Shown here: in pieces, positions 22,840 through 35,029 of the stretch | Layout: each line of letters opens with the position of its first letter | Position numbering within the stretch: position 1 is the stretch's first letter | Source of the DNA: Varanus komodoensis | Taxonomy: Eukaryota > Chordata > Lepidosauria > Squamata > Varanidae | Assembly (NCBI RefSeq): GCF_004798865.1 | Contig: NW_025335425.1 | Span: forward strand, 2,719-66,718 | Direction: 5' to 3' | Length of the DNA: 64,000 nt | The notes under the pieces: model-generated | Database searches by the model: none | Told to the model about the DNA's origin: nothing | What the model saw: the letters and a program-made list of their open reading frames with translations, nothing else | Made by a program: the position numbers and the translations under genes

Positions 22840-25800
22840 TTAAACTAACACTAATAAAAACATCAAATATCACATACATTGGATTTACTGGGTCAACCCC
22901 CTACTACATACACGCGCACACACACACACACACACACATTTTTAACATTCTAAAATCAAATTTAAATTACGCTAAGCCCTGTTTCTCCAGCCAATTATAC
23001 AGAGTCCCAAGTTCAAAAGAAGTCAGTATCCTCTTTCTCCTTCAATGATAAAGTCAATCTATCCATTTTTGCTCAGTCCGAGATCTTTCTTACAATCAGT
23101 TCATCGGTGGATAGCTCCTCATTTTTCCAATATTGAGCAAATGCAATCCTCGCCGCTGTGATAAAGTGCAACATCAAGTACATTTCCTGTCTGTTGACGT
23201 ATTCCGGTATAATGCCTAACAAGAAAACTTCAGGTTTAAAAGCACAGGGTTTCTGTAATATTTCCTCCACCCATGTATGTATTTTAATCCAATACTTTTT
23301 CACATTATCACAAGTCCACCACATGTGATAGAAAGTACCCACTTTATATTTACATTTCCAACATCTACTTGACATATTTAGAAACATCTTAGCTAATCGG
23401 CTTGGCAACAAATACCATCTATAGAACATTTTATATAAATTTTCTTTATATGAAGTTGCTAATGTTATCTTGATGTTTCTTTCCCATATTTTTTTCCACT
23501 TTTCTAGTTCAACATTATATCCAAAGTTTTGTGCCCATATTATCATAGTTTCCTTAACCTGTTCCCCTTCCATTTTCCTGTCAAGAAAAAAATCATATAG
23601 TCTTTTGATAATTTTCTCATCTGTTTTAAGCATCACTTGATCAAACTCTGTTAGTTCTTTATAAACCCCCCATGTTTTACAATCTTTAGCATACCTCGAT
23701 TGCATCTGTACCTTATACCACCAGAAAATATTAAGTCCCTGTTGTTGTATTTCTTGCCTCAGTTGCAGGCCACTGTCCTTATCCAAGATATCTTCATATC
23801 TTATGATCCTTTCAAAGTTCAATACATTTGGATATACAAAAGCTTCCATAGGTGAAAGCCATCTTGGTAATTTATTATACACTTTTGACTTTAGTTTTTC
23901 CCGCACTGACATTAGAGATCTTCTAATAAAATGACTCAGAAAAGACCCATGTGACTTAGCTTTTTCATACCACATATAAGCATGCCAACCCATCTGCAAC
24001 TCATGACCTTCAAGATACAAAACTCTTTTATTGCACAAAGTTATCCATTCTTTTAACCACATTAAAACAGACGCTTGATAATATAACATCCAATCAGGGA
24101 GAACAAAACCTCCATTCTTTTTAGCCTCCTGAAGCATTTTTAATTTAATCCTTGGTTTCTTTTTTCTCCAGCTAAATCTCAAAATTTGAAAGTGTAGATC
24201 ATCAAATAATTTTTTATCAATTTTTACGGGAATCATTTGAAACAGAAACAAAAGTTTAGGTAATATATTCATTTTAACAAATGCTATTCTTCCCATCAAA
24301 GATAATTGTAATTTGGCCCATCTTTCCAAATCGCCTTTAGTTTCCTTCAATAATTTATCATACTTATATTCTTTCAAAGCAGTACATTTGGCTGTAAGAT
24401 AGATTCCCAAGTATTTAACCTTTTTAACAATCTGCAAATCTACCTGTTCCTGGAGTCATTCTTTTTGTTCCCATGTAAGGTTTTTCACTAGCAGTTTTGT
24501 TTTTTCTCTATTTATTTTCATTCCCATAACCTCACCATATTCTTCAATTTGTTGTAAAAGTTTAGGCATTGTTCCAAAGGGTTCCTTCATTATGAAGACC
24601 AAATCATCTGCGAATGCTTGTAGTTTATATCTTTTGTCCCTAATTCTAGTGCCTTTGATGCCCTCGTCATCCCTAACACTTCTATTCAGTACCTCTAAAA
24701 TCATAATAAACAGCAGGGGTGATAATGGACATCCTTGTCTAGTACCCTTTTGGATCTCTATGGGCTTTGAAAGTTCTCCATTAATTAAAATCCTGGCCAA
24801 CTGTTTTTGATAAATACTTAATATCGCATTCATAAACTTTTCACCAAACTCCATTTGTTGCTTCATAAATTGCCAATTAACATTATCAAATGCTTTTTGG
24901 GCATCCATGAACAGTAAAGCCATTGGTTTTTCAGTATGCACTCCATAATACTCTACAATATCCAAGATAGTTCTCAAGTTATTCTTCATTTGTCTTTTTG
25001 GCAAAAAGCCATTTTGGTCTGGATAAAGTCTATTAGTAGTTTCTTTAGTCTTTCTGCCAATATAGAGGCAAAAATTTTGTAATCCACATTTAATAATGAT
25101 ATGGGTCGATAGTTTTGAATCTGCACTATGTCCGTATCTTCTTTCAGTATTAATGTAATATTTGCCTCAGTCCAAGTAGTTGGTATTTTAGCATTTGACA
25201 GTGCTTCATTGGATATTTCTTTTAAAACTGTAGCAAAAATTGCTTCAAATGATTTATAAAACTCAGCTGGCAGTCCATCCAGGCCAGGAGTTTTGTCATT
25301 CTTCTGTCACTTAATTGCTTCTATTACTTCCGTAGTTGTAACTTCTTGTTTTAATAGTTCCTGATATTTTTCTGGGTTTTTTGGTAATTCTCCCTTTCAA
25401 ATATATTATTTAACCTTCTCGATTGAGATCTTCTCCTTCAGATATAACTTTGTAAAAAAGTCTTCCACTATTTTCTTGAGTTGTGCACTCTGTAAATGTA
25501 GTCATCCTTCTCTATCTTTCAGTTTCACAATCTTTTCTCTTTTTCTTTCTTGACTTTATGTGCTAACCATCTTCCTGGTTTATTATCATTTTCGAAGAAG
25601 TTCTGTTTAGTCTACTTCATTTGTTTAGTAAGCTCATTTGTATCCAAGAGGTTCAAGTTTATGCTTTAAAATATCCAGTTGAGGCTTAAGACTTCGTTTT
25701 GATGGGTCTTCCTGCAATACTTGTTCCATTTTCATCAACTCCTCTATTATCACTGCTCTCTCTTGTTTTTTCTTTTTATTTATTTGCGCTGAATATGTTA

Positions 25801-26256
25801 TTATCACTCCTCTGACATAGGCTTTAGTTGTATCCCAGACATTCTGTAAAGAAATTTCTTCTGGTTTATGTATTTGAAAGAATACTTGCATTTCTTTATG
25901 TATCTTTTCTATAAAGTTTTTATCTTTTAACAATGCTTTGTCTAAACTCCATCTGGGCATCCTTAGAGTACCTTTTAATGATAGAAATACCAGGTTATGA
26001 TCTGCCCAAACATTTGCCTGTATTTCAGCTTCTATCAGATCTGGTACTAAGTCTGGCGTTATACAAACCATATCAATTCTAGACCATGACCTATGTCTAT
26101 TTGAATAAAAAGAATATTTGGCAGAAGATGGGTTTTTGTGTCTCCAAGCATCTGTCAGTCTAAATTCTTTTTTAGAAATTCTTTTTTAGCATCTGTCAGT
26201 ATAAAGTTTTTGTGTCTGCAAGCATCTGTCAGGCTTTGGCAAGGGGTGGCATAGAA

Positions 26257-26307
<51 letters not shown>

Positions 26308-27388
26308 TAAATTCTTCAATCATGTTAGAGCAAGACTTTGGGAGTATCCTCCTACCCTTTTTTCCTTTACTAACATTCTTATAGTCCATTTCCTTATTCA
26401 CAATCACGTTAAAATCTCCCATCACACACATAGTCTGGAAATCCACTTGTAGAAGTAACGTGTAATTTTTGGTGGAAAGTTTCTTGATGATCGTTTGGTG
26501 CATATATTGCCACTAAGAGTACTTTTTTCAGTTTAATTTTGATTTCAACCATCAGGATTCTACCCTCCTCATCAGCAAGAATAAATTTTGGGTCCAGTTT
26601 TTCCTTAACATAAAGCGCTAGACTGCTTTTCTTTTGACAAGCAGAAGATATGAACTTTTTTCCCAATTTTAGGCATTCCAAAAATTTAACATTTTGTTTC
26701 TTAATATGTGTTTCTTGTAAACAAATTATATCTAATATTTGTTTTTGAAGTTGAGCAAAAACCCTTCTTCTCTTAGAAGGTCCATTCAATCCATTAATAT
26801 TTAAGGAGAGGAGCTCAATTCTCCCTTCTCTTTTGGCAGCCATATTTAAAAAGGAATTATGTAAATATATATGTATATATATACATACATATGTCTATTA
26901 ATTTTTTGCCCTTACTGCTCTACCCTTTCTCTTCTCCTTTGAGTCTGAAATTTGTACTTCTTGCTGTGAGTTGACACTTGTTATTTCTCCTTCATCAGAG
27001 TGGTATTATGTTAATGCCATTGCTTCAGTACTTTCTTCTTCTTCTTTTGAAAGGCCGGATTCTTCCTCTTCAAGCATATCTCTAAATTTTCCATAGAACT
27101 CTTGCACCTTAAGCATTGAGTCTAATCTGTATCTTACAGAGTTCCAAGTTAAAAAATATTCCTTCTGGTATTAGCCACTTAAAAGTAATCTGTTTCTTAA
27201 TCAATTTCATAGTAAGAAACAGATATTTCTTTCACCCGTCTCTAACTCTCCATGGTATTTGTTTCAGAACCTTCACTTCTTGATGATCACCTCACTTTAA
27301 TAGTTGCTCACATGTAGCCCTCAGGACATTATTTCTTATGGACCTTAGAGAAAATTTGACATGGACTTCCCTTGGGAGCTTATACTTT
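22838..27388 (-). mobile_element. L1 LINE, main segment (ORF1 end and ORF2)
   Basis: On the minus strand the element reads from the ORF1 C-terminal domain (KLPREVHVKFSLRSIRNNV, from about 27385) through ORF2. The endonuclease starts near 26843 (LLSLNINGLNGPSKRR, CLQETHIKK). A linker with RIDMV-type end and SDH-like ADHNL lies near 26071-25980. The reverse transcriptase follows, with QGCPLSPLLF and FADD at about 24610, then the C-terminal domain to 23073 with HMWWTC. The 3' untranslated region carries a (CA)n array at 22909-22938. Several stops and frameshifts, plus one nested insertion, make it inactive. The 5' end is inverted (next entry). Confidence 0.9.
26171..26308. mobile_element. SINE-like insertion with (TAA)n tail inside the L1
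   Basis: About 137 bp interrupts the L1 endonuclease. It ends in a GGGGTGGCATAGAAAT segment followed by (TAA)n at 26258-26303, as in squamate SINE or L2 tails. AAATTCTT occurs at both edges and may be the target-site duplication. The head also contains a local repeat of CATCTGTCAG copied from the flanking L1. Confidence 0.5.
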
Positions 27389-27842
27389 GGCAATACAGAT
27401 GGACTTAACAGCTCTGCAAGCATCCCAAGAGATGATGCAAGTTTCTCAAGAAGCGATGGTAACACGATTGGAAAGTATGTCAAGTGAACAGAAAGAGCGA
27501 CAGGATAAATTGGATAATTCTATCAACAAGATAACAACTCAGCTATCTGATGTTCGACTCAAAACTGAACAGAATACGCAAAAAATACAGCAAACACAGG
27601 AAAAGCTAGAGACAATAAAGAAACACAATTAGCCAAACAAACAAGTAAGTCAGTATGGGATGCCGTGACTGTACAAGAGATGGAAAAGGCATCTTATTAC
27701 TTAAGATTCCAGAATATATTAGAGGAGAAAGGTGAGGACCTTCAAGAATTAATGACTGGCATGTTGGCAGATCTCTTAGGGGTAGAGAACGAAGCAACGA
27801 ATTTAGGGATTAACCTGATATAAAGGGTCAATTCAAGCTACA
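27389..27842 (+). mobile_element. Inverted 5' segment of the same L1 (ORF1)
   Basis: On the plus strand this encodes the L1 ORF1 coiled coil (LDNSINKITTQLSDVRLKTE) and then the RNA-recognition domain (YYLRFQNILEEKGEDLQEL, ATNLGINLI, RVNSSY). One frameshift lies near 27625. It ends at RVNSSY, exactly where the minus-strand segment resumes with YKLPREV. The two pieces are one element with a 5' inversion, the known outcome of twin priming. Confidence 0.85.
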
Positions 27843-27844
27843 CT

Positions 27845-28690
27845 AGGAGATGGAGATCCTTTTGGTGGGCAGTTCGGGTTTTCAGGTAAGTGATTTTAGC
27901 CCTGTCCTGGATGGGATTGCACTCTCCCTGAAGGACAGGTTTGCACTTTGGAAGTGCTCCTTGACCCAAAGCTGTCCCTGGAGGCTCAGGTGTTGGTGGT
28001 GGTGAGGAGCACTTTCCTTCAGCTTCAGCTTTTCCATCAGCTGTTTCCTCACCTGGAAGAGCACTGCTTGGCAACTGTGACACATGCTCTGGTAACATCC
28101 TGGTTGTAGTACTGTAACATGCTCTAGGTGGGGCAGCCTTTGAACTTGGTCCAGGTACTTCCATTGTTTCAAAACAGAGTTGTGAGATTGTTGAGGGGGG
28201 TTCAGTCATTATTCTCATACAATGTCAGTCCTCTGTCAACTACAGTGGCTCCTGATTGAAGTCGGGGGTCAATTTAATGTGCTGGTTTTGACCTATAAAG
28301 TCCTAAATAGCTTGGGAACAGGTTACCTGAAGGAATGTCTTCTCCTTATATTCCCTCCCACTCCTTAAGATCTGAGGCAGAGGCCCTGCTCCGGAAACCC
28401 TCCTTAAAGGAGGTTAGGAGAGTTAATACCTGCAGGAGGGCCTTCTCTGCAGTGGCACCCCATGAAATGCGCTCCTCAAAGAGGTTCACCTGGCAACGAC
28501 ATCATATTCTTTTCGGCAGCAGACAAAAAACCTTTTTAATTTGTCCAATATTTCAATATCTAAATATTTTAAATTGGTTTCAACATCGTTATGCTCAGCT
28601 ATGCTTTGTGATGCTTTTTATGTTGTATTGTGCTGTAATTTTTGTAAATTGTAAATTGTGTTGTAAAAAAAGTTTGAGATGTAGAACACG
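27845..28690 (+). mobile_element. L2 LINE 3' part, plus strand
   Basis: It encodes the L2 ORF2 C-terminal segment in pieces (EILLVG, LSLEAQVLVVV, SPYIPSHSLRSEAEALLRKP, FSAVAPHEM) and ends in an AT-rich 3' region. It begins abruptly at the L1 inversion end and is decayed. Confidence 0.8.
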
Positions 28691-28756
28691 AATTTGGTGC
28701 TGAAATGAGATCACTCCCTTCCTTTCTTTTTCAGGTCACGTATGCTTTCTCTTCTA

Positions 28757-28832
28757 AGATTAATTAATTAATTTAAAACTTTGTATGCTGTCCCTTATGC
28801 ATAGCATCTCAGGATGGCTTACAATCATCATT
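28757..28832 (-). mobile_element. L2 3' tail inserted in V2R-C exon 3
   Basis: An AATTTAAAAC...TGTCCCTTATGCATAGCATCTCAGGATGG stretch interrupts the codons between FSS and VVSDK. It matches the 3' ends of the L2 copies at 21380 and 29850. Confidence 0.75.
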
Positions 28833-29835
28833 AAGGTTGTGAGTGACAAAAGGCAATCCTCTTTTCTCCATTGGATGGTCCCTGAAGAAGGCATCCAGTA
28901 CCCAGGGATTGTCAAACTGCTGCTGCCTTTCAGGTGGACGATGGTTGGTCTGCTGTCTCTGGACACTGAGAATGGAGATAAGTTCATGAGAACCTTAAAA
29001 CCAGAGCTTCTCAGGAATGGCATTTGTGTGCTTTTTTCTCACAACTTCCCAGAATTGAAATCAGGTTCCTTTAACCTATTTCATGAATCAGTGAGGAAGC
29101 TGTTCAAAACAAATGTCTGTTTACTCTGTAAGATGTTTTACTTCACCTACGGCATGCAGATTGTAGAAGCAGCAAATGAAAGGCTAATTAAGACCTTTCC
29201 AGGGAAAATCTAGATCACCACAATGTTGTGGGACTTCTTTGACTTGCTTATCTTCCTTTTCATTTTGACTATGTCTATATGTATTTCTCCTTCATTGGAC
29301 AAACAACTCGGAGGAGAAACTTTAATCATTTTATACCTTTCTCTTTGGCTGTGAACATACATTTGACATTAACATTCCAGTGTGCCTATTCAAAGCATGT
29401 GTTGTCACTTACAGCACTATCCAGGCTGTGGCCCGAGCCTTGGATGCAACCTTTACCACCAGATTCAAGGGGCTGCAGAAGGAATAGGCTGGACATGCAG
29501 AGGCTCCAGCCATGGCAGGGTTTTCCTTCGCCTTCTCCAAAATTCCTACTGATCATGAAACATTCAATTTTGAATTTATTGCCTTGAAATAAGAACCTGA
29601 GAAATTTACGCATCTATGGGAAAGCCCTCCCTCAATAGGCCTCTTACTTTATCACTCCTCCCGGCAACCTGGAATCCCTGTCATTATGGCCCAGCAGTTT
29701 TTTCTAACTCAGGTTCCTCCAGCTCTTGGCTAGTTGAATCATAGATTATCATTTTCCCTCATTCCAGGAGAGAATAATCTATCGTGAGCAAGCTACACTT
29801 CAAAATTCAGTGTGAAATCATTCTTTTTCTTCATT

Positions 29836-30235
29836 TATTCCTTCATTTGTTTACTTATTTAAAACTTTTCTAGACCGTCCCTTACTGTGGTCTGATGATG
29901 GTTTTACAATAAGAGAATATAAACTGAAAGTGAGCACAACGTACTAATAAAATTTCTAAACTACTTTAAAACCCCAATTAAAACAATCAAATCTTAAAAC
30001 ATTGGGAGAATAGAAAGCTTTAGCCTGGAACCAAAAAGAATAAAGAGACCACACCTGGTGCACCAGACCCTAAGAAACTTAGGACTTTATGGGTCACCAC
30101 CAGGACCTGTAAAATAGGGCCAGGACTTCAACTGGAAGCCAGTGTAGGTGGAAAAGCATCAGTGTTACATGTTCTAATCTGTCAGTTGCAGTAGTTCAAT
30201 TGGGAAGTTACCAGCACAAAGGTCACCACTGCTGG
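29836..30235 (-). mobile_element. L2 LINE 3' fragment
   Basis: It shares the TTTACTTATTTAAAACTTT...CCGTCCC tail, the AACCAAAAAGAATAAAGAGACC region and the CAACTGGAAGCCAGTG block with the other L2 copies. It is non-coding and decayed, and lies between the exon 3 and exon 6 scraps of V2R-C. Confidence 0.7.
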
Positions 30236-30569
30236 GCACGGCCCATCCTGGCCAGGAAGCTACCCACAGCCTTCAATGAGGCCAATCTACTCTCAGTCTG
30301 CAGGATAGCTGTCTTTACCACCAGGGTCAGCTCTACCTTCCAGAAGGCCCCCTCAGGCAGGCCATTCCACGCAGCCAGGATATCCATCTTCTCTCCTAGT
30401 TTTTACTGAAGCATGCTCTAATTAAATTTCTTAGTGGAGAACATCATCATCACCGCCGTCACCACCACCACGACCACACTGCTTCCTTATGCCACATATT
30501 TTCCATTAATAGAGATAGCAAGGCATTTGGCATGCTTCTCCAGTCCGCTTTTTTTTTTGACAAGAAGAA

Positions 30570-30654
30570 CCTGGTGAGGTGGGGTAGGCTGAGAGTGAGT
30601 GTCTGGCCCAAAGTCCCCAGGGTGCTTCATGGATGAGTTGTAGACTGGAAACTG
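30570..30654 (-). mobile_element. MIR-like SINE fragment
   Basis: The CCTGGTGAGGTGGGGTAGGCTGAGAGTGAGTG-type stretch followed by TGGCCCAAAGTCCCC is the reverse of a MIR core. A clearer copy of the same insertion lies at 56600-56750. Confidence 0.4.
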
Positions 30655-31215
30655 GATCATCTGTGAATCTGATTATCTTTCCTTGTACTTCCTCATCAAA
30701 ATCATTAATAAAGGTGTTGAAGAGCACTGGGCCCAGAACTGAACCCTGTGGCAGCCCACTAGTTATCTCCCTCCAATTTGAGAAGGTGCTATTGATGAAC
30801 ACTCTCTGGGTTCGATTTAGCAATCAGTTTTGAATCCACCTCATAGTTTTTTCCATCTAGTCCTGTTTTTGCTAATTTGCTAATCAGAATGTTGTGTGGT
30901 ACTGTTTAAAGCCTTGCTAACGTCTAGGTAGATTATATCCATAGTGTTCCCTTTGTCCAAGTGGGAGGTTACCCAATCAAAAAAAGAGATTAAATTAGTC
31001 TGACATGATTTACTTTTAGTAAATCCATGCTGGCTTGTACTAATCACTGCATTTTCTTCCAGATGCTTGCAAATGGATTCTTGAATAATTTTCTGCACGA
31101 TTTCTCCAGGGATTGATGTCAGAAAACTAACTTTTCTACAGTTCCCAGGTTCATCATGTTTCCCCTTTTTGAAGATCGGGTCAACATTAGCCCTTCTCCA
31201 GTCATCTGACATTCA
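30655..31215 (-). mobile_element. CR1 LINE, reverse-transcriptase part, upstream of V2R-D
   Basis: The minus strand encodes WRRANVDPIFKKGKHDEPGN, HGFTKSKSCQTNLISFFDWV, YLDVSKALN and SGLPQGSVLGPVLFNTFIND with IIRFTDDP in place of the FADD motif. Several stops are present. Its right junction (GTCATCTGACAT then ATGAATGACTTTCTC) is the same as that of the CR1 at 57835, so both are one ancestral insertion. Confidence 0.8.
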
Positions 31216-32052
31216 TGAATGACTTTCTCATTCATTTAATCCATAAATGAAAGCCCATGAATGACTTTCTCTTTTTCTGACCTTCTGAGCTGGCTCCACT
31301 GGAGCAACATTTTGGCAGAATCACAGCATGCCCTACCCTGGATCTCAAGCTGGGTGACCCTTACCCTGCCCCCTGAAAATGCAAGATGGATGACTTGGAG
31401 ATGCCCCCAGTGGAACTTCCTGGGGACTCAGCAAGCTCAGCAGAAATGGGCTGTCACTAAATTGGGAGCAAATGTTTTCTGTAGGCTAAATTCCTTCACT
31501 ACAGAAGAGATTCCCTCTCATAGCAGAGGCAATGCTGGATAGAGACAAGCAGCTGCATGGTTGGCCAGGCCACCCTTTGAGGCACATTGCAGAGCAGGCA
31601 TGCAAAAGTCTCCCTCAAGCCCAGTTGCTGTGAAGCAGCAGCACCTGGGAGCTCCCAGGAGCAGGTTTCTCTCCAAGTGTTTCCGTGTGCATCCTAATGA
31701 GCAAAACATCCAGGAAGTCACAGAATGCACCTTATAATTATGGAAATCATAAGACTTCCTTGGTCATCTTGCTCAAACTCAAGGGGTCCCCTCATGAATG
31801 AGCATCAGCAAGTCCAGAAACATCTGATTCAGGAGGAACATGAGGTGCTAATTTGCATCCAGGCACAAAAGGGAAGGCTCATAAAGGGAGGTGTTTAGAG
31901 CAGAGGAGGAAGTCTTGGTGCATATGATTTCTTTCTGTCCCCTTCTGGGGAAGCCTGGTCGGCATTTCCATTTGGAAAGGCATTGCAGCCTTGTTCTTGA
32001 AGGGGCTTTGGCTCCTTCACCTCATCAGTCCACCACTTCACTGGGAAGACAG
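31216..32052 (+). promoter_or_regulatory. Conserved upstream region of V2R-D
   Basis: About 800 bp aligns with 57850-58696 before V2R-F and weakly with 42000-42790 before V2R-E. It contains an exact octamer ATTTGCAT at 31851-31858, inside the 14-mer TTGCATCCAGGCAC at 31853-31866. A TATA-like CATAAA lies at 31880-31885, about 170 bp before the ATG. Conservation is seen; part of it may simply reflect recent duplication, and the promoter role is inference. Confidence 0.4.
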
Positions 32053-34970
32053 ATGGCTGCCTCAACTCACAGAGCCAGAATGATGCTGCTCTTGCTGCTG
32101 CTGCTGCATCTCCCAGAGGCCTCCTGTGGCAGGCTGAGGGAAAAATGTCTCTGAAGCTGGGAAAGGGATGAACTTCACCCCCTCATTCACTACCAACCAG
32201 GAGACTATAGCATAACTGCAATCATCACTGCAACACTTCGCTCTTTTCTGCCATACTCCTTCAAGAATCCTGCCTCTAATACACAGTGGTGGTAAGTTGT
32301 TTGAATGGTCCACAGGATGCAACAACACACCATGGGCAGACAGGCTGTTTGGTTTTTGCTTCATGCAAAGTCAGTGTAGGGTTCTGCTGATGGCTTATTT
32401 GGCATGACCAGGAAAGCCAGAGAACGCCCAGTCAGCAATGCTCAGGGTGGGAGTCCAAGGGGCACATTTCACATACCTGCAGTATCTGCCATCAAGTTCC
32501 ATCCCTGTTAGAATGGCTGCACGTGTTGAATTCCAGCACTGGAAGGTGCATCTGTGCTGTGCTTGATTTGAAAGAGAGAATGGATATTGGCACTGAACCA
32601 AAGCAGCCCTGTGCCACCCAAAAAACTTCTCAGCAGCAATGAAGGGGGGGATCTCTAGTTGGGCTTCTCGAGAATCACTGCTAGCAGGTGTGAAGCTCTG
32701 GAACCAGGATGCATGAATTGAAATGCCCTCAACAGACAGCAGATGAAGGATCCATATAATCTCTTAGTTGCATGGAGATGTGAGAGGAGGGTGAGCCATC
32801 TGTTCGTTTTCTTCTCAGGACAGGTTCCACATTTTACTGGAAGGTGCTCTCCTCTGTGTTCGCCATTCAGGAAATCAACCAGAATCCCTTCCGCTTGCCC
32901 AACATCACCCTGGGCTACAACATCTATGACAGCCTTAATGATGCTAGACTGACTTCCAATGCAGCTGTACACCTGCTCTCCACTACTCAGGTCCATGTTC
33001 CAAACTACGAGTGTGGCAGACAAAATCATCTGCTAGCCATCCTTGAAGCACTGGACTCTGACAATTCCATGCAGCTTGCCAACATGTTGGTCACTCACAA
33101 AGTCTCACAGGTGAGGCCTTGGTGGGAAGTATTGTCAGGTGCAATCTATCTTTCCTTCATGGTCTTTGTTGACAAACCAAAATGTTTTCCAAAGCATTTT
33201 AATGCATGTTTTCCCTCCCATGACCCAGTTGAGGGAATCAAGGATTGGGAATTTTGCTCCTGGATGGAAACAAAGAAAAAGCACAAGACTTCAGGCTATT
33301 TATGGCATACATTTTGCAGGGCTGTATTCATAGCTTACTTAAATGGTTGATTTTTGGAAGGATGATCTCACAGATAATGAACTGTGAGGATTGACAGGGA
33401 TGAAGAACACAGAATCGATTCTGAACTGAAATAATCAATCAGTCCCTCCCTTCCTCCACTCTTCTCTTACATTCTTCCTCCCTTCCTTCCTTTCCCAGGT
33501 CAATTATGCTTTGACTTCTCAGAGCCTGAGTAGTAAAGTTCAGTTTCCATTTTACTACCGGATGATCCCTGAAGAAAGGATCCAGTATGCAGGCATTGTC
33601 AAGTTCCTGCTGCATTTCAGGTGGATGATGGTTGGCCTTGTTGCTCCAGACAGCAACCAAGGAGAGAGGTTCATGAGGACATTGCCGTCTGAATTCATGC
33701 GGAATGGCATTTGTGTTGTTTTGTCCCAAATCCTCCCAGGAGCATACCAAAAAATGCAGAATTTGAAATGGAAGTTTTCCACCCACTGTGCACACATAAA
33801 TGCATTTGTGTATTTTGCAGAGACCAAGTCCTTCATGAGTGGAATCCACATTATGCAAAAAGTATTTGTGATGATAAAGCAGCCAGTTGCAGGGACAGTC
33901 TGGATCAGAACAGCCATGTGGGATATCTCTGAGTCCTTGGGGTCATATTCATTGACTTTTGAACACATCCATGGATTGTTTTCCTTCCTTCTGCAGACAG
34001 CTAAGAGAGTTAATTCTGAGGAATTTCCATTCATTGACTCGACTATGCAACATCTGGATTTTAGGCCATTTCATTGCTTGTATTTAAAGCATGCGCTGTT
34101 TGCGAAGGGTTGCAGAAGATGTCGACAGAAGGAGAACCTGCAGGCCCTGCCTCAGAAAACAACTGAGGGGATCCTGGCTGAGGATGGCTACTCCATTCAC
34201 CACAGTATCCAGGCCATGGCACATACTCTGGATGCTGCGCTTTCATCTGGATCACAGAGGAGGGGAGCATTGGGTGGAGGAAGGCTGGACCTTCAGCCAT
34301 GGCAGGTATTTCCTTTCCCCTCTCAAATGACCCTGCTGAAAGGAGCATCACAATGTTGCACAATTTTAGGCAATTGGCAAGTGCAGCAGTGAAGCCAGGT
34401 CTTTCCTCTTCAATGGCCAACTGCTCCCTTTGCTGCCCTACTGCTGCCCTCCAAATCCCAGCCTTGGAGGACCACACTCAACTGTAGCCCATCACTGCTG
34501 TATCACTCACCCTCATCCCGGGGGGCCCTTCTTCCTGTCCCCCCTCTAAAACAAGGCACCAAGTCTTTTTGAATTATGGGCTATCATGTTGTCTGAATGT
34601 AGCCTCAAAACCAGACCATAGTTTCTGAGTCAAGAACAATGAAGTGCTAACAAACTATGGGTGCTCTCTGTGGTTTAACAGATCAATTTCTTAGCACAGG
34701 TGAGCTCAGACCACATGATCAACCCAGTTTCAGCAGCAGCCCTTCAGTGGCAAGCCACACTCAGCTGTTCCTCATCCCAAGAATGTGTCATTCACATGAA
34801 ACCAGCCAGCAGGTGTGCAAGACACTGGAGCCCTTCCTGAGAAACGCATTATTCAGGTTGAAACGTCCCATGATGGATCCATGTGTGTAGCACTTTTAGA
34901 GCGCTTGTGCCCATGTCTGGAGGAGCATCATTCAAGTTCAGTGGAGAAAATTTTTGAGCCACAAGCTTCC

Positions 34971-34984
34971 CCCCCCCCCCCCCC
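34971..34984. repeat. Poly-C run
   Basis: About 14 consecutive C in intron 3 of V2R-D, just before the CR1 end. Confidence 0.9.
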
Positions 34985-35029
34985 AGAGAACTGTCATAAT
35001 CTGTTGCTTTGAACAAGAAATTCTACTTA

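Larger units (their letters stand above)
28735..30288 (+). pseudogene. V2R-C: broken exon 3 and scrap of exon 6
   Basis: Exon 3 (28735-29518) has a good TTTTTCAG acceptor and starts VTYAFSS. It is then split by an L2 tail of about 75 bp (28757-28832). After that, [20 protein letters not shown] and [20 protein letters not shown] are readable until TAG at 29211-29213. Further frameshifts and a shortened region follow, and the donor after PWQ reads CAGGG rather than CAGGT. A short exon 6 trace (LARKLPTAFNEANL, 30246-30288) survives beyond another L2 fragment. Exons 1, 2, 4 and 5 are missing; the space upstream is filled by L1 and L2 DNA. Exon 3 is closest to B and E. Confidence 0.88.

Noticed and set aside
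22787-22938. Possible CRISPR-like or minisatellite array
   Set aside because: Only TA and CA dinucleotide microsatellites; there are no spacers.
27372-27632. Separate host coiled-coil gene on the plus strand
   Set aside because: The coiled coil continues into an L1 ORF1 RNA-recognition domain and complements the adjacent minus-strand L1.
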